From Rhizodiscina lignyota (lineage: Eukaryota; Ascomycota; Dothideomycetes; Aulographales; Rhizodiscinaceae): a DNA stretch of 64,000 bases. A program made the position numbers and the translations under genes. The notes under the pieces were generated by a model. It was not told where the DNA came from. It did no database searches and saw nothing but the letters and a program-made list of their open reading frames with translations. The DNA lies in contig ML978125.1 in NCBI GenBank assembly GCA_010015805.1, positions 1,674,001 to 1,738,000 of the forward strand, given 5' to 3'. Shown here piece after piece: positions 10,282 through 20,342 of the stretch (position 1 is the stretch's first letter; every line of letters begins with the position of its first letter).

Positions 10282-10831
10282 GTTCGACATCTACGCGTTC
10301 GATTTAGTGACTAGTCAAGCAGTACGCTGGAATCTGCAGTATCGTATACTTGTTCTGTTCTCGTTTCGTCTGTCCATGACGACATGCACGGTGAATTTTT
10401 GTGTTCGACTCGCAAGGGTGAACAATATGAAAATTTTGCCCAGGCGAATGAGATGAAAAGCTAACCGAGATCTTGCTTGGCGGTACCTAAGCCTAGGTGG
10501 GCTAAGGCCCCGGCTTAGCTGATCTCCGGGTGCGTGTCCCTTGGGCTTCTCCACACCCACAACTCCATCCAACTCTCCTTTACCCCACACCACGGAGATG
10601 GTCCCCACATCGGCACTTTTGATGTTTGGTGGAGATGCACGAATGGTATCTGCTTGAGTTGCAGAGTGGAGAGAGAGTATGGGGTAAGTGCCCCAGATTT
10701 GTTGCTATGTGAAGTGCAACATCCGTATATCAATAAAGTGGAGCCCCTTGCGCTGTGGGAAGCAGAACAACTTCATCTCCTTTTCTCTGAACATCTCCAG
10801 TCCGCTACTGTCAATTTTCTACTGTCTCGTC
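10282..10831. other. Intergenic region, promoter of MFS transporter
   Basis: There is no gene. It holds an inverted-repeat stretch (GCTAAG at 10501 and CTTAGC at 10514) and several G/C-core boxes: TACCCCACA at 10581, CCCCACATCGG at 10603 and TATGGGGTAAG at 10678. Confidence 0.55.
10581..10589 (-). promoter_or_regulatory. Cluster motif TGTGGGGTA, copy 4
   Basis: Exact copy on the minus strand, about 245 bp upstream of the MFS start. A second G box, TATGGGGTA, lies at 10678-10686 on the plus strand. The role is inferred. Confidence 0.45.
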
Positions 10832-12499
10832 ATGGCTTTAGGCGTGTTAGAAGATCATGTCATGCAGCATGTCCCCGGCACAATTAATTTGGCCGAGAAA
10901 CACCAAGACGAAGTTCAACAACGAGGCCTGAAGCATGGTACGGGGTCTGCTTCACATATCGTTCTCGCGCCACAACCATCTGAAGATCCCAATGACCCCC
11001 TCAACTGGCCATATTCTAAGAAACTGGTAATCGTCTGCATCCTTGCATACGGCGCATGTCTTCTCGCCAGCACGTTCGGTCCTCTCCTTAGTGCAGGAAC
11101 TGCCGTTGTTGCCATCGACCTCAATACAACCATTGCCGACGTAACGAAGCTTTCCGGGTATCAGCTTTTAGTTGCAGGATGCTCCGGACCATTCGTCTTG
11201 GCTTTCTCGAGAAAGTATGGAAAGCGGCCCGTACTTCTGTACTCATCCATCATGGGACTCATAGGCACTATCGTCGGCTCGACAAGCAACTCTTACAACA
11301 CGTTGATGGCTGCTCGGATCATCCAAGGCTTCGCCATTCCGGCTAATGAATCCCTGATATTCTCAGTGCTTGCGGATATTTTCTTCGTACATCAACGCGG
11401 CCTTTTCACTTCCATTATGAGCTTTACACTCGGCGCCGTATCAAATCTGAGCTCCGTTATCTGCGGCCCTATAACCAACAGTTTGGGCTGGCACTACTTG
11501 TTCCATATTATGAACGCCTGTCTTGGATTCCAGTTAATACTACTATTTCTCTTTGTGCCCGAAACGGCATACGAGCGCGATGCACGATACGAGATTGACG
11601 AAATCGCAGACGACAATCTCCAGGAGCTAGCGGAGAAAGAAGCCAAAGACCGCGAGAAGCTGAGGGTTCTCAAAGCGACGGAGCAGGTGGAGAAGTTGGA
11701 GACTAAGGATTCATTCATCCCGCCGCCGCCAAAGAAGACGTTCATCCAGGAGCTTGCTGTGTGGACTGGTACGCACAGCGACGAGAACCTCCTCCAACTT
11801 GTTGCTGGACCAATCATGTGCAATGTCAATATCGCAGCCTGTTGGATGGTCGTCATGACTGGCGCCATCTCCTCGTTCTACGTCTCGCAGTCCTATGTCG
11901 CCGCGCAGGTCTTTGCTTTCCCACCGTACAACCTCAATGCTGCTGGTGTCGGGTATCTCTTCCTGGGACCATTCCTCGGTGGTATGATTGCCTCAATCAT
12001 CCTCGGAGTGATAAGCGATCCGCTCATCCTCTGGTGTACGAATCGCAATCGGGGTATTTACGAACCGGAGTTTCGCCTCATTCCCATAATCCTCGGCGTG
12101 CTCGGCGGAGTTGGATTATTTGGATACGCAGCCTTGATACAAAACGGGGATAGCATGTATGCCGCTTCGGCACTGTGGGGTGTGACGTTGTGTGGCTTCA
12201 TAGGAATGCAGACGCCAGCATCAACCTATGTGATTGATGCTTACCGGGAGATGAGCTCGGAGATGTTCATTGCGAACATGATGTTCAAGAACTTCCTCTT
12301 CTACGGATATAGCTACTTTGTGAATAACTGGGCAGCAGCGAGCGGTCCTGGACAAGTCTTCTACGTTTGGGGAGGTGTAAGTTTCGCGTTGCTGCTGACC
12401 ACAATTCCTCTGTATGTGTTTGGGAAGAGATATAGGAGTTATTGGCATCGCCATAACTTGCTGAAGAAATTGGGTGTTCGGACTCATGCCGAATTTTGA
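10832..12499 (+). CDS. MFS transporter (DHA1-like drug/metabolite exporter)
   Basis: A single exon encodes 555 residues. The frame is open upstream to 10688, but ATG 10832 gives the usual short polar N-terminus. It has the fungal DHA1 signature EDPNDPLNWPYSKK before TM1 (about residues 50-63), about 12 hydrophobic segments, the cytosolic A-loop motif RKYGKRP between TM2 and TM3, RIIQGF in TM4, and a long charged central loop (about residues 255-310, rich in E and K) between the two six-helix halves. Known relatives are proton antiporters in the plasma membrane that export toxins, drugs or polyamines. At the end of the redox gene run it is the likely exporter for the pathway, which is inferred from context. 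Confidence 0.92.
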   Translation: MALGVLEDHVMQHVPGTINLAEKHQDEVQQRGLKHGTGSASHIVLAPQPSEDPNDPLNWPYSKKLVIVCILAYGACLLASTFGPLLSAGTAVVAIDLNTTIADVTKLSGYQLLVAGCSGPFVLAFSRKYGKRPVLLYSSIMGLIGTIVGSTSNSYNTLMAARIIQGFAIPANESLIFSVLADIFFVHQRGLFTSIMSFTLGAVSNLSSVICGPITNSLGWHYLFHIMNACLGFQLILLFLFVPETAYERDARYEIDEIADDNLQELAEKEAKDREKLRVLKATEQVEKLETKDSFIPPPPKKTFIQELAVWTGTHSDENLLQLVAGPIMCNVNIAACWMVVMTGAISSFYVSQSYVAAQVFAFPPYNLNAAGVGYLFLGPFLGGMIASIILGVISDPLILWCTNRNRGIYEPEFRLIPIILGVLGGVGLFGYAALIQNGDSMYAASALWGVTLCGFIGMQTPASTYVIDAYREMSSEMFIANMMFKNFLFYGYSYFVNNWAAASGPGQVFYVWGGVSFALLLTTIPLYVFGKRYRSYWHRHNLLKKLGVRTHAEF

Positions 12500-12645
12500 T
12501 TCACCGTAGCTAATAGCACTGCTTTCCTCAAAAATTAGCTTTCATACTTCAGAGCCTTCATCGGACGCGTTCTCCTCTCTCATTTCGCACTGTTTAGGAA
12601 TTAAAACAATTCATGCTACCCTCATCTACACCCCGGATTATCACA

Positions 12646-14262
12646 CTAAACTTTCCCTCCTCTTACCACTCTCACTCCGCTCGGGAGGCCGAAGACTTGG
12701 TTGTCTAGCTCTTCACCGCATTTCCCCAAATAACCAGCTCTCTCTTGTAAACAAAGCCTTGTTGCCGAGTTAATGAGGTTCCCGGTAACATGGTACACCC
12801 AGCGCATGCTAGCGCTCCGTGAATTGCATCGTCCCAGCGAAACCCCATGCGCAGAACTCTCTAAGCACTTGTTTGGCGCCGACAAAGGGCTGAGTGTACC
12901 GCTCGACGATACCTGCCACACCTGTGCGTCCAGCGCGGTGCAATTTGTAAATGTGATGCTGGTATCCGATGCTGTCATACAGCTTAAGGAGGCTGTATTG
13001 AAGATCATGCCTGTGGGTATGACAGAAGAGACTTCAGAGATGCGATAGATCGCCGTCGCGTGAGTGTTGAGAGTGATATGTATACTCCCAGAGAACTTGT
13101 TCGAGTCACCTGTCCACAAATCCTTGACGGTGTATGTGTGATATGTCTCCAAACCAACTCGTTCAATGCTAACCGTCGTGCTGTTGGTGTAGTTGCCACG
13201 GTTCAGAACAGTCAGAAGCCGATCTCCATTCGCCAGACTCTTCGTCAGTACGTCGAAATATCCATCTTGACTGACAAGCGTTGCCTGCATTGCCAATGCA
13301 TCTTGGTCAACGGCAATGATGTCCTTGTTCGTCAAATACTCCACCTCCGCATCACTCAGGTCGGGAATATATGCAGAGATGATGAGGGGTGCAGAAAACG
13401 ACGACCAAAGAGCGAAATGCGACTTCTTCTCGTCAAGTGTCAGCCACGGCCAATCCGGAATTATGAAATCAGGGTCGTTGTAATAGCCAGGTTGTTGATA
13501 TCTTGCTAGGAGAACCTCGAACCCGTAGTTCACCATGACGCTCTGCCAGTAATGGCTTGCCGGATACAGGCCATATACTGCAATATCTGTCGAATGCCGA
13601 GCTAGCTCGCCATATAGAGGCACCCAATCCATGACTTCGTACCAGTCAGTGTTGTTATCGGTTGCTGAAAAGTACGCAGGTGCGGATTCCGAGAAAATGA
13701 GCGGATGCTCCAAGCTCGTCAAGACCTGATGCCACTTTGAATACAAAGTCTGGTACTCCTGCTCGTTGTCCGGATACACATTACATCCGTCCAGTTTAAG
13801 ATATTCGACACCCCAGCTTTCGAAGGTCTTTGCATCCAATTCTTCGTGCCCTCGGCTCCCTGGATAGCCACCACATGTAGCATTTCCAGAATCTTCATAG
13901 ATGCCGAAGTGGAAGCCCTTGCCTTTGAAACATTCGCCTAGCCAGATCAAGCCATTTGGAAATAGAGTCGTGTTCCACTGCAGTGAGCCATTAGGGGCAC
14001 GCTCATGCTGAAGCCAGCAATCATCAAGGTGGATACGGTCATAGCCTGCTGCCAACAGACCCTTCGAGACCATTGCATCGGCCGTCTCGACGAACAGGGA
14101 CTGATTCAGTCCGCATTCGAATCTGGCCCAATTGTTGAAGCCCATGGGCGGAGTAGGCAAGATTGACGGGTTCTCAATGCTGGCTTGAGCTGGGAATATC
14201 GCAAGAATAGCCACGAGTGCGCTGGCCATCTTCGCAGCCGACAGGCCTCGAGAGCAGCCCAT
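12646..14262 (-). CDS. Secreted alpha-galactosidase, GH27, with C-terminal lectin-like domain
   Basis: A single exon gives 538 residues from ATG 14262 (good A at -3, G at +4). The frame continues upstream only through TTG 14331 inside what may be a 5'-UTR intron. A signal peptide ends near AIFPAQAS. The GH27 barrel begins with PPMGFNNWARFEC, and the nucleophile Asp is in YLKLDGCN (about residue 158). The acid/base Asp would lie in the later DWVPLYGELARHSTD or YNDPDF region; I cannot fix which. After a beta-sandwich, about the last 110 residues contain paired Cys and QVW/RW repeats like a ricin-B/CBM13 fold. Known members cleave alpha-1,6-galactose from melibiose, raffinose and galactomannan. 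ATG 14229 is an alternative start. It is probably not part of the redox cluster. Confidence 0.92.
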   Translation of the reverse strand: MGCSRGLSAAKMASALVAILAIFPAQASIENPSILPTPPMGFNNWARFECGLNQSLFVETADAMVSKGLLAAGYDRIHLDDCWLQHERAPNGSLQWNTTLFPNGLIWLGECFKGKGFHFGIYEDSGNATCGGYPGSRGHEELDAKTFESWGVEYLKLDGCNVYPDNEQEYQTLYSKWHQVLTSLEHPLIFSESAPAYFSATDNNTDWYEVMDWVPLYGELARHSTDIAVYGLYPASHYWQSVMVNYGFEVLLARYQQPGYYNDPDFIIPDWPWLTLDEKKSHFALWSSFSAPLIISAYIPDLSDAEVEYLTNKDIIAVDQDALAMQATLVSQDGYFDVLTKSLANGDRLLTVLNRGNYTNSTTVSIERVGLETYHTYTVKDLWTGDSNKFSGSIHITLNTHATAIYRISEVSSVIPTGMIFNTASLSCMTASDTSITFTNCTALDAQVWQVSSSGTLSPLSAPNKCLESSAHGVSLGRCNSRSASMRWVYHVTGNLINSATRLCLQERAGYLGKCGEELDNQVFGLPSGVRVVRGGKV

Positions 14263-15938
14263 CTTGAGATGTTGAAAAAGAAGGATGAGGTACCCGAGAC
14301 AAAATGAGAACTGACATAGAGATAAGGACAAGAGGACTTACCTTTTCTACAATCAAGGTCACATCTCAGCGTCACTTCGCCTGAACTCTGTTTCTGCATC
14401 GTGGCCCCGCTTGACATGCAGGAACGAAGTGCAGATCAACTGTGTCGTCACATGTATCCTGCGGCTTTGAACTCACTCAATGTTGTGTATACGAGAGCGG
14501 AGAAGCGGGGAGTTAACATCATCTTGCTTTGGCCATCTGAGAGCTCCAGGATATGGACATGCAATCAAGTAGCAAGGAGTCCTGAAGAACTTGCCAGTGG
14601 AAAGTTGCCGGAATTCGGGGAATTTTTGCACTTAAGCGGCGGCAAAACCGCGGTCTACGCTATCATATCTGCCAAGTGGGTGACAAAATCGTTGAGCTCG
14701 CTTATTAACTAAACGGCTGTAGTACGAATACGTTTTGTTCTTCAATACGAGCGAGATCATCCCTGAAAGCTCGATTAAATGTACACTAGAGCGTATTTAT
14801 CCAAAACACGTAGCCTTAATGAGTATAATATGCGTCCCTCCGAGCTCCTATTCCTAGTACCCATAGGCTAACAGACAACATGGACACAGTAAATATACCG
14901 TTCACTCTTTGCAGCGAGATTGCAAGCAAAATATCAAGTCATCCTCGTCCGGAGGACAATGTCAATAGGTAAATAGATTAGCTGAGAAGAAGATTAGCGA
15001 CGTTGCGGTGTAGGAGGGTGAGAAGAAGGGCAGATAAAGCAAAGCTGACAGAAGTTCCCCGAGACGAAGGAGTACATCGAAGAATCTTTCAATTGCAAAG
15101 GTGCGCGATTTCTCTGCGTTGCGACCCCGGCAGGCCACACGGATCAAGACGCATCACCAACTTTAGGCCGGAATCAACTTCTCGCGCCCACAGTCTTGAT
15201 ATAACGGATGTAAACATGAAGAAGGTGACATGTAAAGAGGAGAGAAATCCTTGCTTGGAGTTGGGATTGGGATGATCACTACTACTGTATTCGGCTTAGC
15301 GCAAAATGTACCCGGAGAAAACGATAGAGTCATAAAGAAAAGATTAGCTAGACCTTGTCTTAATTCGATGGCCAACCGTATAATGGGCACAGGCATGCCC
15401 GCCATTGCCTAGAGTACCACGGAAGTCGTATGCCTTTTGTTGCTGTAAATACTGCAGCCAGCCAGTCGTGCCAATGCAACGCTCCAAATCAATCCGTGTG
15501 GGGAAAAAGTTTCTCCCGGTTGAGGCAGCGGAGTTGTGGGTGGCTTGCACCTAAACTTGGGTTGGCTAGGCACCCCGACTGGCTGACTTCTCGTTGCCTC
15601 CGCTCTCCTTGCTCTCTCGTTTCGATTCTCAGTTCACTGGCTACCTGCATGTTTTGTTCGTCTCTTGCACACTTTAACATGTTGATCCTTTCTGTAAGGA
15701 GGCCCTATTTATGATTAGGTGTATTCTGTTCTGTTTCTGTGGAGTGCATTCGCCCCGCGTTGGAGATCGGGATATCGGCTTTGAGGTGCAGCTCCGTTGA
15801 CTTCTCAGATGGTCTAAGAACGGCAGTGGTCGTACCGCAACTGCCGACCATTTATATGTAGACTGTCTTCGAGAGTGGATTCATGATTCCTATTTTTTGC
15901 TCTGAACTCAAAATTCCTCGCATTCAAAGTCAATCTCA
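14263..15938. other. Intergenic region, 1.7 kb
   Basis: Long gap between divergent genes (alpha-galactosidase and P450 C). Only short, non-conserved ORFs occur. A TTTATATG TATA-like box lies at 15851-15858, about 85 bp before P450 C, and TGTGGGGAA at 15497-15505 is a one-mismatch relative of the cluster motif. A possible 5'-UTR intron of the galactosidase ends just before 14262. Confidence 0.5.
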
Positions 15939-17579
15939 ATGGCGCTCAACTCTATCGCCATTTCCTGGCAGCATTCTCTCTACCTCCTCGGCGCAGGCAT
16001 CGTCGTCCCTCTCTTCCTCATTCTGATTCAAGATATCATAAAATGGTCACGACTACCCCCAGGGCCTCTTCCTATCCCCTTCATCGGCAATAAATTCCAG
16101 ATCCCGCAATCCAAGCCATGGGTCCAGTTCGAGAAATGGTCAAAGCAATACGGTCCCATCTTTACCTTATGGTTCGGCCGCAAACCGACCCTCGTGATCG
16201 CCGACCCGCAGGTCGCCGTCGACATAATGGAGAAGCGAAGCAACAAGCACAGCTCTCGTCCTCGTATGGTCGTCATGGGTGAGATCTACAACGGCAACTC
16301 GTCGATCCTGATGCAGCCGTACGGCAAGGCTTGGAGTGTCCGCCGCAAGATGCTGCATCAAGCTTTAAACCCGCAGGCCCTGCGCCTGTACAAACCTACG
16401 CAGGAGGCCGAGGCGACGCGATTGCTAAATGCTCTGCTAATTAATCCACGGAATTGGGTGAAAGAGATTGAGCGGTTCACGTCGAGCATAGTGTTCTGCG
16501 TTGCATATGGGCATCGGATTGACACCCTCAAGGCCCGAGTCATTAAAGACAGGTTCAAGTTTATGCATTTCCAGGCGGGCCTCAACGTTCCGGGGAAATA
16601 CCTCGCTGAGAGTTTTCCGATATTGAGCAAAGTCCCGGCATTTCTCGCACCGTGGAAGAAAGAGATACAGGACATGGGACGGGAAGAAGGCGAGGCCAAT
16701 TTGGAGCTTCTCGAAATGGTGAAGGCAGAGATTGCAAAGGCAGAAGCAGAAGGCAAGCCGGAGAGTATACCGGACAGTTTCACGAGGTTGTTGCTTGAGA
16801 TGAGGAAGAAGGAGCCCATTCCGCTGAGCGAGAAGCACTTCTCATACGTGCCTGCATCACTGTTTGGAGCCGGCTCAGACACAACCGCATCAACGCTCTG
16901 CAGTGCGTTCTTGGGCCTTGTGACACATCCGGAGGTATTGAAAGCAGCGCAGGCCGAGCTCGATTCGGTTATTGGCCCTTCGAGGACACCAACATTCGAA
17001 GATGAGCCAAACTTGCCCTACATTCGCGCATTGATTAAAGAGACGCTTAGGTGGCGACCTGTTGGCGTCTTAGGAGGCACACCGCATGCTTCGAGTGAGG
17101 CGGACGTGTGGAACGGGTATCATATTCCCGCATCAACGACGCTGATCGGCTGCAGCTGGGCCATCAATCTGAACGATGAGTACTATCCAAACCCGCATCA
17201 CTACGACCCAGTACGATTCCTATCAGATTCTGAAAGAGTGGAGATGGGCATCGGGAAGCAACCATATGTCGGCGAGAAGGAACATCCAGCGAAAACAGGG
17301 CACAGCTCGTTCGGATGGGGACGAAGACTCTGTCCCGGTGAAGGTCTCGCAGCGAACAATCTCTTCATTGCGTTAAGTAAGATCTTGTGGGCGTACGATA
17401 TTCTGCCGATAGAGGGGAGGACGTATGATATTTGGGACTATACTGAGGGCTTCAACGTAAGACCGAAGAACTTCGACTGCATTGTGAGGTTAAGGAGCGA
17501 GCAGCATAAAAATGTACTCGTGAATGAGCAGATGGACGCCATGCGGTGGCTTGAGAAGTTCACTCCATTCGAGGAATGA
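15939..17579 (+). CDS. Cytochrome P450 (C), intronless
   Basis: One exon of 546 residues. The anchor covers about residues 12-33, followed by the hinge LPPGPLPIPFIGN. The I-helix reads GAGSDTTAST, the K-helix ETLR lies in IKETLRWRP, the PERF-like motif is YDPVRF, and the heme loop FGWGRRLCPG places Cys at 465. It is an endoplasmic-reticulum monooxygenase that needs P450 reductase. The absence of introns sets it apart from P450 A (one intron) and P450 B (two). It is separated from the redox cluster by the alpha-galactosidase, and its promoter has only a weak version of the cluster box, so membership is uncertain. The substrate is unknown. Confidence 0.93.
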   Translation: MALNSIAISWQHSLYLLGAGIVVPLFLILIQDIIKWSRLPPGPLPIPFIGNKFQIPQSKPWVQFEKWSKQYGPIFTLWFGRKPTLVIADPQVAVDIMEKRSNKHSSRPRMVVMGEIYNGNSSILMQPYGKAWSVRRKMLHQALNPQALRLYKPTQEAEATRLLNALLINPRNWVKEIERFTSSIVFCVAYGHRIDTLKARVIKDRFKFMHFQAGLNVPGKYLAESFPILSKVPAFLAPWKKEIQDMGREEGEANLELLEMVKAEIAKAEAEGKPESIPDSFTRLLLEMRKKEPIPLSEKHFSYVPASLFGAGSDTTASTLCSAFLGLVTHPEVLKAAQAELDSVIGPSRTPTFEDEPNLPYIRALIKETLRWRPVGVLGGTPHASSEADVWNGYHIPASTTLIGCSWAINLNDEYYPNPHHYDPVRFLSDSERVEMGIGKQPYVGEKEHPAKTGHSSFGWGRRLCPGEGLAANNLFIALSKILWAYDILPIEGRTYDIWDYTEGFNVRPKNFDCIVRLRSEQHKNVLVNEQMDAMRWLEKFTPFEE

Positions 17580-18272
17580 GATCCTGGTTTAAAGCGCCCA
17601 GGCATAAATACAAAGTCAGAATGGTAGCAGACAGTTTCGGAGATATGAATATTGAAAGCTACTCTCGAGTATGAAATTGCCTTACCACGAGGACGAAGCT
17701 GCCTCGTCATGAACCTACGTTGCCTCCCCACCTTACCTCCAGCCCAATCGCACTTGGAGCTTCGGGAGTAGCTCCTCCTGCATGTGCAAGATGCCATTCG
17801 AAATTCCCATCTGCGAATTATGACGCTATCAGCGAGTCCCTGCAGCTATGTGAAACATCGTTTAGCACAAGCAAACCGCCTCGAGTGTGCCTGTGCCAAG
17901 TATGACTGCAAATGGCTTCTAGAAGAGCGTTCGATCAATATTGGCTATTCTCAAAACAGGTTTTGACGCTTGTCGAGCTGGGATGAAGCCTGGGTTATTC
18001 CCGGAAGGCGCCATGCCGCATTTGGATCGGCCGGAAAGCCATTGCATCATTGGCCGACATCTTTGGGTTGCGGGATGCGACGGACAACCTGCTCGACTAC
18101 TCGGCCACGCTATCTTCTAGGATCCACTGAAGGCGACGTCAGCTCGTCGTCGGAGCTTGCTACTCCCTTAAGAACCGGTCTTAACCCTAGGTGTGCCTGT
18201 CGTACTCCAACAGCTCCAACAACTACTTACCACAATCAGACTCATTGAACGGCATTTAATCGATCAGAAGCT
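17580..18272. other. Intergenic region
   Basis: About 690 bp with no supported gene. It contains the 3' end of P450 C and the upstream region of the Pal1 gene. No clear TATA box is seen. Confidence 0.5.
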
Positions 18273-19626
18273 ATGGATTCATCTGAAGTGAGTGCAATCG
18301 CATTTTCTAGCTCTTCAGTCGCTGTATCAAGAATCAATTGGCCACATCAATGTTTTGCTCTTGCTGAAAGCTCTTATCCGCGCACTTCCTATCATCGTGA
18401 AGCTTTGCACCAACCTCAACTCCGGCATCGACTAACGTCCACCAGGCAGCAGCACAACTCCTCGATCCCCTCCACGAACGCGCGCCAGCAGAAGAGACGG
18501 GGCTGAATACCCACTTCCGCTCTACCTTTGCGCCACAGACGTCGTCGGAGCGCATCAATCCCCCTTCACCGCCGCAATACAAAATCCCACAGCGCAGCTC
18601 TACCAACCCCTTCCGCAGGACCTCCGGTAGCACAATAAAAGAGAGGGCCCCCAGTAGCACGCAGGACAAGCACTCCTCCTCTGTGCACGTGCGGCCCTCA
18701 AGCGCCGGCTATCCCACCCCACCACCATCTGCGTCGCCTCACCGCTCGTCATTTTCACCGACCAATCCCTATCGGCAAGAGGCATTCAGCGGATACAGCA
18801 GCAACAGGCAAGGAGGCAGTAACACACGCATGCGATCCCGATCCTCCTCCCTCGGCGAGCGCTTCCCCGGCGACAAGTCGCACCAACCGCTCGACATGAT
18901 CCGCCGCGACTCCAAGCGCGCGCACCGCAGCCCGCATCTGCGCAAGCAACACATGCCCGGCGCTGATACTATCGATAGGCTGGACAACGTGAACGGGGCG
19001 TATCACCATGAGGGGCCGTACGATGCTGCGCTGCTGGCACGCAACACAAGCTACGAGTCGAGCCCAATTGCGGCCGTGCAAGATAGTAATGAAGAAGCGT
19101 TGAGAGCGACTCCGAGGGAGAATGTGATTGATGCGGTGAAGAGGCACCGGCCACTTGATGGGGTGGCGGTCGTGCCGCCTGGGCAGCAGGATCGGTTTGG
19201 GAGGATGTATGATTATAAGGAGGGCGATAATATGATGATTGTCAATGGCGGTAACTACAAGCGGTGGCCAGGTGTGGTACGTTCTCTGTCCCTTTCCGTG
19301 CTTGAGAAGAGCACACACTGACTTCAAAGCAGGACTACCATCCCGACGATATCAAAGGCAAAGGCGAACCTTCATTCTCCATCGACCGCGCGCTTAAGAT
19401 GCACAAGGAGCAAGGCGAGCAAGGCGGCATCGAGATGAGAACTCACAACCGTCGTCGTTCACTTGACCACCACGGCGAGGCGGAGGTAGCTGGAAGCCGT
19501 GAAGTGCTCGCAGGGCTCAATGAGGAGGGACCTAGACGCCACGCCTCACTGGGCAAACAAGTCGGCGAAGGAATAAGGAGACGAATCGGAAGCTTGAGGA
19601 GGAAGCCTGCGGCGACTCGGGAATAA
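18273..19626 (+). CDS. Pal1-family cell morphology protein
   Basis: Three exons (18273-18287, 18446-19276, 19333-19626) with introns of 158 and 56 bp give 379 residues. The first exon codes only five residues, so the start is less certain than the rest. The N-terminal half is low-complexity and rich in Ser, Pro and Arg. The conserved Pal1 core follows: DTIDRLDNVNGAYHHEGPYDA, then RHRPLDGVAVVPPG, then DRFGRMYDY. The C-terminus is basic and ends in RRRIGSLRRKP. In fission yeast, Pal1 sits at the cell cortex of growing tips with Sla2 and keeps cells cylindrical; budding-yeast relatives join endocytic sites. A hyphal tip or endocytic role is inferred. Confidence 0.85.
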
Positions 19627-20342
19627 AGAGGGGGATATCTCAATGAGAGTGTGAATAGCTGGTATGGAAGGCTTTATGGTTATGAAAGAACAATAACAAC
19701 AGGAGCACATACATGTATTATACATAGAGGGAACAGTACACATGGTGCACAAACAGGCCAGTATAAACAGACATGCAGACATGAATGCAAAGATTGATGG
19801 CTAATTCAGAGCTGTAACTATCCGCCTCGTACTACGCGTGACGGCAGGCTACTTAGTTGCGTCACCTTCGACGACGACACTTGTACTATACATGGATGAA
19901 CAAACATGTTAAGATCACCAAGTCGAAGCTCTCGCTCATGGCCGCGGATGGTGTATTCGATCACGATGGGAGTTTGCTCATACTTCTTGCACGGAGTTGC
20001 ACAAATCCCAAACAGTTTGGCATTTGACCTTCGTCGTCGAAGACTATCCACCACAATGCGTAAACGCCCGCTAAGAAAGAACCCGCTGTCCAAGGTGCAA
20101 CTTTTAATGGGGGTGCTCCGAACAATCAACAATGCAGAATCATTAAGTATTACCCCTCCTCCGCCAAAGCTTTTTTTCGTCTTGTTAACGAAAGTGTCTT
20201 TTCCCCAAACCGTGGCCAATCGTCGTCATTGCTCAAAGTGCTTCCGCCCAATACTCTATACTCTGCAAGAGCAAGAGAAAGACCAAGCTACAACCCCTCG
20301 TCTTCCTACACCACACTACCTTCTTCGAAGAATTAATTACTC
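19627..20342. other. Intergenic region between convergent genes
   Basis: About 715 bp between the 3' ends of the Pal1 gene and the DUF7707 gene. It contains short A-rich runs and no supported ORF. Confidence 0.5.

Noticed and set aside
10495-10520. Inverted repeat around GCTAAG/CTTAGC as a terminator
   Set aside because: A short 6 bp stem without a T-run; rho-independent terminators are not expected in a fungal nucleus. It is more likely part of a promoter.
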